DNA of 7,733 nucleotides from Flavobacteriaceae bacterium (GTDB lineage Bacteria > Bacteroidota > Bacteroidia > Flavobacteriales > Flavobacteriaceae): positions 1,186 to 8,918 of the forward strand of contig NVSL01000065.1 in the NCBI GenBank assembly GCA_002401215.1, read 5' to 3'. The position numbers were made by a program, and so were the translations under genes. The notes beneath the pieces are model-generated. The model was not told where the DNA came from. It saw nothing but the letters and a program-made list of their open reading frames with translations, and did no database searches. Shown here in pieces: positions 1 to 5,793 of this stretch. Every line of letters begins with the position of its first letter. Position 1 is the stretch's first letter.

Positions 1-1
1 A

Positions 2-508
2 ACGGTGAACACCTGTTGTAGTCTCTTCAGACAAACCGTTAATTCCGGCTGCTAATTCTGGATATTTATCCAAAACCATATTTGTTAAATCTCCACCATC
101 ATCTAAAATTAAGTTCAATGGTTTCTTATCTTCTCCAAAGAATAATGTTTGCTCAATACACCAATCAAACTCTTCTTCAGTCATATCTTTCCAAGCATAA
201 ACAGCGGTGCCAGCAGCAGCAATTGCAGCAGCAGCCTGATCTTGTGTAGAGAAAATATTACAAGAGCTCCAAGTAACCTCAGCACCCAATGCTTGTAGAG
301 TTTCAATCAACACTGCAGTCTGAATTGTCATGTGTAAACACCCTGCAATTCTTGCTCCTTTTAATGGTTGTGAATCTCCATATTCTTTTCTTAAACTCAT
401 TAACCCAGGCATTTCTGCTTCGGCCAAGTCCATTTCTTTACGTCCCCAATCTGCAAGACTGATATCCTTTACTTTAAATTTTGTGTAAGTTGATGTTTCT
501 GTGCTCAT
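2..508 (-). CDS. ahcY: S-adenosylhomocysteinase, N-terminal 169 residues (cut by window edge)
   Basis: The enzyme hydrolyses S-adenosylhomocysteine to adenosine and homocysteine, which clears the inhibitory product of SAM-dependent methylation; it is a cytosolic NAD-dependent tetramer in the family. The minus-strand reading frame begins at ATG (508-506) with [11 protein letters not shown] and stays open to the edge. Visible family signatures are [20 protein letters not shown] (residues 15-34), a [20 protein letters not shown] stretch (51-70), the [17 protein letters not shown] block (80-96), [11 protein letters not shown] (133-143, substrate-binding aspartates) and EETTTGVHR (161-169). The NAD-binding domain and C-terminus lie outside the window (family length is about 430-470 residues). 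The start is supported by a good TAnnTTTG promoter 20 bp upstream and by the usual family N-terminus. It is transcribed away from the PPTase operon. The identification is very secure from these motifs. Confidence 0.97.
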   Translation of the reverse strand, partial: MSTETSTYTKFKVKDISLADWGRKEMDLAEAEMPGLMSLRKEYGDSQPLKGARIAGCLHMTIQTAVLIETLQALGAEVTWSSCNIFSTQDQAAAAIAAAGTAVYAWKDMTEEEFDWCIEQTLFFGEDKKPLNLILDDGGDLTNMVLDKYPELAAGINGLSEETTTGVHR

Positions 509-515
509 AATTGTA

Positions 516-523
516 TATTTTTG
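516..523 (+). promoter_or_regulatory. Candidate -7 element for the PPTase operon
   Basis: TATTTTTG on the plus strand matches TAnnTTTG and faces the phosphopantetheinyl transferase gene. It would start transcription near 530, giving a leader of about 50 nt made mostly of the heptamer array. No clean TTTG is present at the usual -33 distance; a TTG at 490-492 (23-nt spacer) is the nearest. It lies 5 bp from the opposing ahcY -7 box, so the two promoters would overlap. AT-rich DNA gives such matches by chance fairly often. Confidence 0.42.
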
Positions 524-528
524 AGGTG

Positions 529-559
529 CAAAATTACGAATTAAAGTACGAAGTACAAA
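529..559 (-). promoter_or_regulatory. Predicted ahcY promoter (Bacteroidota -33/-7 type)
   Basis: Read on the minus strand, TAATTTTG (536-529) matches the Bacteroidota primary sigma -7 consensus TAnnTTTG. A TTTG (559-556) lies 19 nt further upstream, the expected place for the -33 element. A start site near 522 would give a leader of about 13 nt before the ahcY ATG. The -33 TTTG falls inside the heptamer array at 543-577. The prediction rests on motif and spacing only. Confidence 0.7.
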
Positions 560-577
560 GTAAGAAACACGAAGTAA
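543..577. repeat. Five tandem heptamers, consensus RAAGTAM
   Basis: Five back-to-back 7-mers occupy 543-549, 550-556, 557-563, 564-570 and 571-577. The first two are AAAGTAC and GAAGTAC. The fourth (GAAACAC) is the most diverged. The array begins 6 bp upstream of the ahcY -7 box and ends 2 bp before the PPTase ATG, so it is both the upstream part of one promoter and the leader of the other gene. The array at 7131-7165 has the same geometry. Confidence 0.75.
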
Positions 578-579
578 AA

Positions 580-1200
580 ATGCCATTATTTAAAACGATT
601 CATGCCAACAAACATACTTCCATTTTTATATGGAGAATCGAAGAGTCTTTCGATAGCTTATTCAATAATATATATTTGAATAGCATGAGTTTGAGCAGGG
701 TAGAAAAAATGAAATCGGAGTCGCATCAAAAGGGATTTATCAGCGTGCGCTATTTATTGAAAGAGGCGGGATATACGGATGATGATTTGTTTTATACAGG
801 TGATGGAAAGCCGCATTTAAAAAACGGAAAACGAATTTCAATTACACATTCCTATACTTTTTCGGCGATTATTATTAGTGATACGCAAGTGGGAATTGAC
901 ATGGAAAAAAACCGTGATAAGATTCAGCGAATTGCACATAAATTTGTGGATACAGAAAGTGATTTTTTAGACGACACGCATTTGGTTCAACATTTAACTA
1001 TGATTTGGGGAGCAAAGGAAAGTCTGTTTAAAATTCATCCTGATGGTGGATTATTGTTTAAACAACATTTACCGATTGAACCTTTTTCTATTGCTGATAA
1101 AAAAGCCAAAGGATGGATAAAAAAAGATAATTTCTATGAAAATTTTGACATTCATTTTGAGCAGATTGAAGATTTTACTTTGGTGTATGCGATGAATTAA
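580..1200 (+). CDS. 4'-phosphopantetheinyl transferase, Sfp/AcpT superfamily
   Basis: It transfers 4'-phosphopantetheine from CoA to a conserved serine of acyl or peptidyl carrier proteins in the cytosol. Diagnostic motifs in the 206-residue product are GKPHL (76-80), ISITHS (86-91), [11 protein letters not shown] (104-114; Asp107 and Glu109 are the expected metal ligands) and [11 protein letters not shown] (143-153), the family W-x-x-K-E-[SA]-x-x-K signature. The frame is open back to 511, but ATG 580 is preferred because it gives a normal family N-terminus and the upstream part overlaps the promoters and heptamers. No Shine-Dalgarno is seen. It is probably cotranscribed with the GGGPS gene 44 nt downstream. 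As a generalist enzyme it could serve fatty-acid ACP or flexirubin/polyketide carriers; the sequence does not say which. Confidence 0.92.
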   Translation: MPLFKTIHANKHTSIFIWRIEESFDSLFNNIYLNSMSLSRVEKMKSESHQKGFISVRYLLKEAGYTDDDLFYTGDGKPHLKNGKRISITHSYTFSAIIISDTQVGIDMEKNRDKIQRIAHKFVDTESDFLDDTHLVQHLTMIWGAKESLFKIHPDGGLLFKQHLPIEPFSIADKKAKGWIKKDNFYENFDIHFEQIEDFTLVYAMN

Positions 1201-1204
1201 AGCT

Positions 1205-1234
1205 GCGAATTTTACTAATTTTCACGAATTATAA
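1205..1234. repeat. Degenerate decamer triplet in the PPTase-GGGPS spacer
   Basis: Three imperfect 10-mers (1205-1214, 1215-1224, 1225-1234) share the core (C/G)NAATTTTA, the third with AATTAT. They fill most of the 44-nt spacer. This resembles the CACGAATT-type simple repeats I recall from flavobacterial intergenic DNA. The copies are diverged, so chance in AT-rich DNA cannot be excluded. Confidence 0.35.
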
Positions 1235-1244
1235 AACCAATTAA

Positions 1245-1970
1245 TTGAACAAAAATATTCTTCAACACATCATCAACTCCAAACAAAAAGGGAAGAAATT
1301 ATTAGCGATTCTTTTAGATCCTGATAAAGTTATTCTCAAAAATTTAGAGTCTATCATTTCAAAAATCACAATCAATAAAGTTGATTTTATTTTTGTTGGA
1401 GGCAGTACCGTTCATGTTGGAGTTACAGACAAACTTGTTAAAAAAATAAAGAAACTAACAACTATTCCAATCATACTTTTCCCTGGGGATTATACGCAAT
1501 TAACAAATAATGCGGATGCAGTTTTATTCCTGTCGTTGCTCTCTGGAAGAAACCCAGAATATTTAATTAATCAGCAAATAAAATCGGTAGAATTTTTAAA
1601 GAATTCTGATTTAGAAATTATTCCGACTGCCTATATTTTAATTGATGGTGGCGTTGAAACTTCTGTTCAAAAAGTGAGTAAAACAACTCCCATCTCACAA
1701 TCAAATATTGATGAAATCATTAACACTACAATGGCATCCCAATATCTAGGAAAACAATTGATTTACCTCGAAGCCGGAAGCGGAGCAACCAAAGCGGTTG
1801 ATTCAAAAATTATTAAAAAGATTTCAGAGAATGTTGAGATTCCAATAATTGTTGGTGGCGGAATTCGGTCAAAAAAACAATTAGAAACTGCTTTTGAAAA
1901 CGGTGCTGATTTGGTGGTTATCGGAACTGCTTTTGAAGAAAATAATAGTATTTTGAGTGAATTAAAATAA
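1245..1970 (+). CDS. Geranylgeranylglyceryl / heptaprenylglyceryl phosphate synthase (GGGPS/PcrB family)
   Basis: It is a TIM-barrel prenyltransferase that joins a long polyprenyl diphosphate to sn-glycerol-1-phosphate through an ether bond, the first committed step toward archaeal-type lipids in archaea. In Bacteroidota the downstream product is poorly understood. Motifs in the 241-residue product are LLDPDK (23-28, Mg site), FVGGSTV (50-56), LFPGD (78-82), FLSLLSGRNPEYL (95-107), YLEAGSGA (174-181, Glu176 the likely general base), IVGGGIRS (202-209) and GADLVVIGTAFE (220-231), the last two forming the phosphate-binding loops. The start is TTG 1245: an in-frame TAA lies at 1242-1244, and the next in-frame ATG is deep inside the barrel. 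Prenyl chain length (C20 or C35) cannot be read by eye. The neighbours do not make an isoprenoid pathway. Confidence 0.94.
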   Translation: MNKNILQHIINSKQKGKKLLAILLDPDKVILKNLESIISKITINKVDFIFVGGSTVHVGVTDKLVKKIKKLTTIPIILFPGDYTQLTNNADAVLFLSLLSGRNPEYLINQQIKSVEFLKNSDLEIIPTAYILIDGGVETSVQKVSKTTPISQSNIDEIINTTMASQYLGKQLIYLEAGSGATKAVDSKIIKKISENVEIPIIVGGGIRSKKQLETAFENGADLVVIGTAFEENNSILSELK

Positions 1971-1977
1971 CATACTC

Positions 1978-2043
1978 GTTCACTGAGCGGAGTCGAAGTG
2001 AACTCTAAAAAACTAAATATCGCTTCGACTCCGCTCAGCGAAC
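1978..2043. repeat. Two-arm interspersed inverted repeat (TGAGCGGAGTCGAAG type)
   Basis: The arms 1978-2000 and 2021-2043 pair over 23 bp with two exceptions, around a 20-nt loop. Each arm carries the TGAGCGGAGTCGAAG core (reversed in the right arm), which I recall as a common interspersed repeat in Bacteroidota genomes. Each arm also has its own short terminal stem: 1978-1984 with 1997-2003 (7 bp), and 2020-2024 with 2037-2041 (5 bp). It lies between GGGPS and pnuC inside the presumed operon. No T-tract follows on the plus strand, so a role in mRNA processing or stability is more likely than strong termination, but this is inference. Confidence 0.88.
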
Positions 2044-2059
2044 ATATATAAAAAAATAA

Positions 2060-2770
2060 ATGAATCAAGTTATAGACTTCTTTTTAGAACCCTATCAATC
2101 GGCAACAAATTTAAATATCGGGTTAGAATTCACCGCTGCATTTTTTGGAGTCTTAAGCGTGGTTTATGCTAAAAAGGAAAATATTTTGGTGTTCCCAACT
2201 GGAATTATCAGTACCGGTATTTATGTGTATTTATTATCTCAATGGAACTTATATGGCGATTTAATTATCAATATTTATTACACCGTTATGAGTTTATATG
2301 GTTGGTATATGTGGTCAAAAATTATTGATAATGAACAACATCATATACCTATTTCAAGGACTACCAAAAAAGATAAAATTAAAGCATTTGGTATTTTTAT
2401 ATTTACATCCATTTTTGTAATTATCGTGTATCGCTATTACAATGTGATGCCAAATGATTTAAATTTTAGCGAAAGTATTAACGATGCAATAACAAAATTA
2501 GGCTCAGGAAATTTAGCTGAATTTAGAAAAGGAACTCCCTATTTAGACACCTTTACAACAGGAGTCTTTTTTGCCGCAATGTGGTTGATGGCAAACAAAA
2601 AAATAGAAAATTGGACACTATGGATTGCAGGTAATATTGTATCCATACCTTTGTATTTTGTAAAGGGGTATGGCTTTACAGGAATACAATACAGTATATT
2701 TTTAATTTTAGCTATCTTTGGATATATCGCATGGAAGAAAAACTTAGACAACAAGAAGCAAACATTATAA
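2060..2770 (+). CDS. pnuC: Nicotinamide riboside transporter PnuC
   Basis: It is an inner-membrane facilitator for nicotinamide riboside, an NAD precursor. The 236-residue protein is mostly hydrophobic, with about seven membrane segments, as expected for this SWEET-like fold. Recognisable family sequence includes FPTGIIS (45-51), YYTVMSLYGWYMW (73-85), TPYLDTFTT (159-167), NWTLWIAGNIVSIPLYF (184-200, with the Trp and Asn thought to contact substrate in the family) and a final segment ending in a basic tail. A hydrophilic loop of about 30 residues (roughly 128-158) sits between the middle segments. Start ATG 2060 lies just after the inverted repeat. The 3' end overlaps the kinase gene by 40 nt, so import and phosphorylation are probably translated together. 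No TPP riboswitch is visible upstream, which argues for riboside rather than thiamine. Confidence 0.94.
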   Translation: MNQVIDFFLEPYQSATNLNIGLEFTAAFFGVLSVVYAKKENILVFPTGIISTGIYVYLLSQWNLYGDLIINIYYTVMSLYGWYMWSKIIDNEQHHIPISRTTKKDKIKAFGIFIFTSIFVIIVYRYYNVMPNDLNFSESINDAITKLGSGNLAEFRKGTPYLDTFTTGVFFAAMWLMANKKIENWTLWIAGNIVSIPLYFVKGYGFTGIQYSIFLILAIFGYIAWKKNLDNKKQTL

Positions 2771-3330
2771 AGGTCGTTTTATTCGGCCCAGAATCAACAG
2801 GAAAAACAACATTATCACGTCAATTGGCGGTGCATTACAATACCGTTTGGGCTCCTGAATATGCTCGTGAATATTTACAGAAAAAATGGAATAATGAGCG
2901 TAGCACTTGTACCAATAAAGATTTAATTAAGATTGCTATTGGGCAAATGGAGATTGAAAATAGACTCTCAAAAAAAGCAGATAGAGTCCTAATTTGCGAT
3001 ACAGATTTGTTAGAAACCAAAGTATATTCCGAAAGTTATTACGGCGGTTTTGTAGATTCAGAATTGAATAAATATGCACTAGAGAATCAATATGATTTGT
3101 ATTTCTTAACTTATATCGATACGCCTTGGGAGGCCGATGATTTAAGAGACAAACCTAATGAGCGACAAGAAATGTTCGATACTTTTAAAAATGCTTTAAA
3201 GAAATACAATCGACCGTATATCACATTAAAAGGTGATAAAACAACACGATTGCAAACTGCTGTTGAGGCTATTGATAAGTTATTATCGGAACGTAAAAAC
3301 TTAGATAGATTCTCAGAATCTTTATCTTAA
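2731..3330 (+). CDS. nadR: NadR-like ribosylnicotinamide kinase (kinase domain only)
   Basis: It is predicted to phosphorylate nicotinamide riboside to NMN with ATP, trapping what PnuC imports. The 199-residue protein has a Walker A loop, FGPESTGKTTL (18-28), then APEYAREYL (41-49), a core ICDTDLLETKVYSE stretch (88-101, with Asp90/Asp92 as acidic Mg or catalytic residues) and a lid-like PWEADDLRDKPNERQEMF stretch (132-149). E. coli NadR is about 410 residues with a repressor HTH and an NMN adenylyltransferase domain; both are missing here, so NMN would need another adenylyltransferase (for example NadD) or use elsewhere. ATG 2731 is the only start giving the short lead-in before Walker A. 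It overlaps pnuC out of frame, suggesting translational coupling. Confidence 0.88.
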   Translation: MEEKLRQQEANIIKVVLFGPESTGKTTLSRQLAVHYNTVWAPEYAREYLQKKWNNERSTCTNKDLIKIAIGQMEIENRLSKKADRVLICDTDLLETKVYSESYYGGFVDSELNKYALENQYDLYFLTYIDTPWEADDLRDKPNERQEMFDTFKNALKKYNRPYITLKGDKTTRLQTAVEAIDKLLSERKNLDRFSESLS

Positions 3331-3348
3331 AAAAATATTTTTCCAACG

Positions 3349-3381
3349 TCACTTCGACCCGATAGCTATCGGGTGAATTTT
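3349..3381 (+). terminator. Repeat-type hairpin with short T run after nadR
   Basis: ACCCGATAGCTATCGGGT (3357-3374) is a perfect 18-bp palindrome. Its stem extends by TTC/GAA (3353-3355 with 3375-3377) if G3356 is bulged, and four T follow (3378-3381). An alternative outer pairing is TCAC 3349-3352 with GTGA 3373-3376. It begins 18 nt after the nadR stop and lies about 66 nt before arfB. The CCCGATAGCTATCGGG core is a repeat I recall from other flavobacteria. The T run is short, so termination may be partial. Confidence 0.5.
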
Positions 3382-3446
3382 AAGATTGAAATGAATAAAA
3401 TTTGTATCGAGAAGATTTAACCAATTTAAAAGCAATAATCAAGATT

Positions 3447-3851
3447 TTGAACACAGAATCCATTCTAAAAGAACTCAGTTTCAAAGCTACCAGAAGTAGC
3501 GGCGCCGGTGGGCAACATGTAAATAAAGTGTCTTCAAAAATTGTGTTGTTTTTTGATCTTGACAACTCTGAATCTTTGACTGTTGACGAAAAAGAATTGT
3601 TGCAAAAAAATCTCAAAACAAAACTCACCAAAGAAAATATTTTGATCCTAAATTGTGATGAAAGTCGGAGTCAACACAAGAATAAAGAAATTGTTGTTGA
3701 ACGGTTTTTAAAAATAATTTTAGTGGGATTGACAATTCAAAAACCTCGAAAAGCAACTAAGATTCCGAGGTCAGTAATTAGAAAAAGATTGGATTCAAAG
3801 AAAAAATTAGGGTTAAAAAAAGTGAATCGCAGAAAACCTGATTTGGAATGA
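3447..3851 (+). CDS. arfB: ArfB-type peptidyl-tRNA hydrolase (ribosome rescue, GGQ protein)
   Basis: It is an alternative ribosome-rescue factor: it enters stalled ribosomes lacking a stop codon and hydrolyses the peptidyl-tRNA. With the start at TTG 3447 the protein has 134 residues, close to E. coli ArfB (140). It shows LKELSFKATRSSGAGGQHVN (7-26) with the catalytic GGQ at 21-23, then KVSSKIVLFF, ESRSQHKNKEIVVERF (72-87), and a lysine/arginine-rich C-terminal tail (about 99-132) of the kind that lies in the empty mRNA channel. It has one GGQ domain and no RF1/RF2 codon-recognition region. The frame is open upstream to a TTG at 3402, but homologues start a few residues before the LKELSF block, so 3447 is preferred. 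No ATG start is available. Its TGA is one base from the next ATG. Confidence 0.88.
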   Translation: MNTESILKELSFKATRSSGAGGQHVNKVSSKIVLFFDLDNSESLTVDEKELLQKNLKTKLTKENILILNCDESRSQHKNKEIVVERFLKIILVGLTIQKPRKATKIPRSVIRKRLDSKKKLGLKKVNRRKPDLE

Positions 3852-3852
3852 C

Positions 3853-4725
3853 ATGAAAAATATTTTATTTTTTCTTAGTGTATTTTTATTTTTTTCTTGC
3901 AAAAAAAACCCTCCCGAAATTATTAAAACTGATGATTATGAATTAATTATTCCTAATAATCCCAAAGCAGTTTTGATTTTATTTCCAGGAATGGGAGGCA
4001 ATGCTAAAAACATCAAAAAACAATCTAAAATCCCTCAAAAAGCTCTTGACAATGATATTGCAGTGCTTCTTCTAAATCACTTTAATCACCATCTATTTCT
4101 ATACGAACAAGAAAAAAATCAGCTTCAAAAAATTATACTTAACACTCTTAAAGAACAACATTTAGAAAATATAAATATCTTTTTAGGTGGTTTTTCTTCT
4201 GGAGGGAATGTTGCTTTGCTTATTGCTGACCGAGTAAATTCTAAAGGAGTTTTTATTATTGACTCACCTGTAGATTTGGCAGACCTCTATTTTACTTCAG
4301 AAAAGAAAGTCCAAAATAATATAGATGAAGAACTTATTTCTGAACCTAAATATCTAATCCGTCATTTAACCAAAACTATAGGAAACCCAACCGAAGATAT
4401 AAGTTCTTATGAAAATTATTCACCTTATACCTCAATGACAGATTTCACTTACAACCTTCAATTTTCACAAGATATTGCTATTCGATTATACACAGAACCC
4501 GCATTAGAATTCTACAAACAACGATTTAACAAAATTGAATTTGAAGATTTGAATGCCTCTTCAATCAAGAAAATGCACCAATCTCTTCAAAAATTAGGTT
4601 ATAAAAATATTGAGTACATCGAAACAAAAAACAAAGGTTTTAGAGCAAATGGAAATCGCTCTCCACACTCTTGGTCAATTGTTGATGAAAAAGAAATAGT
4701 ACATTGGATTTTGAAAAATAATTAA
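3853..4725 (+). CDS. Putative alpha/beta-hydrolase lipoprotein, function unknown
   Basis: The N-terminus MKNILFFLSVFLFFSCKKN is a lipoprotein signal: a hydrophobic stretch ending in a lipobox with Cys16 as the predicted lipidated residue. The mature part looks like an alpha/beta hydrolase. A strand followed by FPGMGGN (44-50) fits the oxyanion-hole region, GFSSGG (113-118) is a G-x-S-x-G nucleophile elbow with Ser115, and SPHSW (270-274) near the C-terminus supplies a likely catalytic His272. The acidic member is uncertain (Glu215 after a predicted strand is one candidate). It is 290 residues, a normal size for a single-domain hydrolase. The substrate is unknown; esterase, acylhydrolase or peptidase activity are all possible. 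It is probably anchored in a membrane facing the periplasm. Its ATG lies one base after the arfB TGA (TGACATG), implying coupled translation. Confidence 0.75.
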   Translation: MKNILFFLSVFLFFSCKKNPPEIIKTDDYELIIPNNPKAVLILFPGMGGNAKNIKKQSKIPQKALDNDIAVLLLNHFNHHLFLYEQEKNQLQKIILNTLKEQHLENINIFLGGFSSGGNVALLIADRVNSKGVFIIDSPVDLADLYFTSEKKVQNNIDEELISEPKYLIRHLTKTIGNPTEDISSYENYSPYTSMTDFTYNLQFSQDIAIRLYTEPALEFYKQRFNKIEFEDLNASSIKKMHQSLQKLGYKNIEYIETKNKGFRANGNRSPHSWSIVDEKEIVHWILKNN

Positions 4726-4730
4726 TCTAA

Positions 4731-4830
4731 TGTCATCTCTAAATGAGCCTTAGGGATTGAGAAATCGCATAACTCTATTCAAAAAAAAAACAACTCTGAT
4801 GATGAGATTTCTCCTACCGTCGAAATGACA
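4731..4830. repeat. Degenerate TGTCAT...ATGACA inverted element, possible bidirectional terminator
   Basis: The 100-bp block is bounded by TGTCAT (4731-4736) and ATGACA (4825-4830). An inner stem pairs 4759-4770 (GAGAAATCGCAT) with 4802-4813 (ATGAGATTTCTC) at 11 of 12 positions. The loop holds a run of ten A (4781-4790) flanked by two AACTCT copies (4771-4776, 4792-4797). The right end, read in reverse, resembles the TGTCATTTCGA...GAGAAATCTC repeat I recall as abundant in Bacteroidota. It fills the junction between two convergent genes, which suits a terminator for both strands. The left arm is more degraded than the right. Confidence 0.65.
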
Positions 4831-4845
4831 ATAATTATAATTATT
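4830..4845. repeat. 16-bp A/T palindrome
   Basis: AATAATTATAATTATT is a perfect palindrome adjoining the repeat element, followed on the plus strand by CC and five T. It could add to termination of the plus-strand hydrolase gene, but A/T stems are weak. Confidence 0.4.
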
Positions 4846-4861
4846 CCTTTTTAATTATCCA

Positions 4862-4875
4862 TTCTTAATTAAGAA
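4862..4875. repeat. 14-bp palindrome just past the ChaN-like gene stop
   Basis: TTCTTAATTAAGAA is a perfect palindrome ending 2 bp beyond the minus-strand stop codon (4878-4880). It may be part of the termination zone of the minus-strand unit; no function can be shown. Confidence 0.35.
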
Positions 4876-4877
4876 AA

Positions 4878-5762
4878 CTATCGATTCGTCTCAGTCATTA
4901 AATCAGCAACCACGATAATATAATCTGCAATTTCAGCTTTTTCTTCTTTGGTCATTTCATCCCATTCTGATGCCATAACAGTTGCAATTGATTTGATATT
5001 CAATCCTGGTTGAATCTTATTCACCCACCAAATAATTCCTTGGTTATTATTAGAATGATACGAGCCATTAAAGTGAAAATATAAATCTCCCTTTTTAAAA
5101 TTAACCAATGAAAAATGTGCCATCGTTGCATCTTTCGCAGCCTGTGCAGTTTGAATATTTAACATATTTGGTGGCACATGCTCTCCCATCATATCCTTCA
5201 TTTCGACATAGGCCTTTACGGTTGGGTCAAAATATTTTTCTAAATCTGGACCAATTAATTTCAAAGCTTCTGGAGACAATTCTTTTAAAGCATCCATTCC
5301 TTTTTTGTTAATCATCGCAGCATATCTACGCGGAATGTTAGAGGCAATAAATCGCAAATCATTTTCTTTCGCAAACTCCATCAATGGTTTGTAATCTGTT
5401 TTATAATTCTTCCACATTTGTGTCATTTCTGGCAACATTTTTTTCTCTGGATACAATCCAGCGAGATATTCATTCATCACTAATTGATTGCCGCTTTCAA
5501 ACATTTCTCCGCCAAAAAACAATTTATCACCTTTCAATTCAAAAAAGCTCATTGCCATTTCAATCTGCATCCAATGCGAAATAGGATTGTTGTGATACTC
5601 ACCAAAAAAGACCATATCGCTATCAGCTAAACCTTTTATCATTTTTTGATATTTAATCTTTTTACCTTTATTATTATACAATTGAGATGCAACTTTATCT
5701 TGCGCATTTGATGTTTGTACAAATGATACAATTGCTAATACTGTGATGATTATTTTTTTCAT
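4878..5762 (-). CDS. Secreted ChaN-like protein (haem-binding uptake / DUF399 family)
   Basis: The 294-residue product starts with a Sec signal peptide, probably cleaved after TSNA (residue 20). Mature motifs fit the ChaN family: VFFGEYHNNPISHWMQIEM (51-69, with Glu55 and His57), FFGGEMFE (82-89), FIASNIPRRYAAM (138-150) and YFHFNGSYHSNN (228-239, a H-x(5)-H pair at 230/236). In Campylobacter ChaN is a lipoprotein that binds a haem pair and is linked to iron uptake. Here there is no lipobox cysteine, so the protein is probably soluble in the periplasm or exported. Haem binding is inferred from family only, and no iron-uptake gene is nearby. It follows rhlE by 59 nt with no clear promoter between, so readthrough from rhlE is likely. 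Confidence 0.82.
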   Translation of the reverse strand: MKKIIITVLAIVSFVQTSNAQDKVASQLYNNKGKKIKYQKMIKGLADSDMVFFGEYHNNPISHWMQIEMAMSFFELKGDKLFFGGEMFESGNQLVMNEYLAGLYPEKKMLPEMTQMWKNYKTDYKPLMEFAKENDLRFIASNIPRRYAAMINKKGMDALKELSPEALKLIGPDLEKYFDPTVKAYVEMKDMMGEHVPPNMLNIQTAQAAKDATMAHFSLVNFKKGDLYFHFNGSYHSNNNQGIIWWVNKIQPGLNIKSIATVMASEWDEMTKEEKAEIADYIIVVADLMTETNR

Positions 5763-5793
5763 TTATTGATGGCGTTTATTTTTGACTTTTGAT

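Noticed and set aside
511..579. 23-codon N-terminal extension of the phosphopantetheinyl transferase
   Set aside because: It would need a TTG start, overlaps the predicted promoters, and is made of heptamer repeats; the normal family N-terminus begins at ATG 580.
1978..2043. Riboswitch upstream of pnuC
   Set aside because: The only structure is a simple two-arm repeat of the interspersed type; no TPP or NAD-II-like conserved core is visible.
1763..2068. Minus-strand 101-codon ORF opposite the end of GGGPS
   Set aside because: It is a shadow of the GGGPS frame and runs through the inverted repeat; it has no recognisable domain.
3331..3342. 12-bp AAAAATATTTTT palindrome after nadR
   Set aside because: It is pure A/T in an AT-rich genome and too weak to be meaningful alone.
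3391..3420. Nine-codon ORF (MNKICIEKI) as a leader peptide for arfB
   Set aside because: There is no ribosome binding signal, attenuator-like structure after it or sensible codon bias; short ATG frames are common by chance.
3402..3446. 15-codon extension of ArfB from an upstream TTG
   Set aside because: Family proteins begin a few residues before the LKELSF block, so TTG 3447 fits better, although the choice is not proven.
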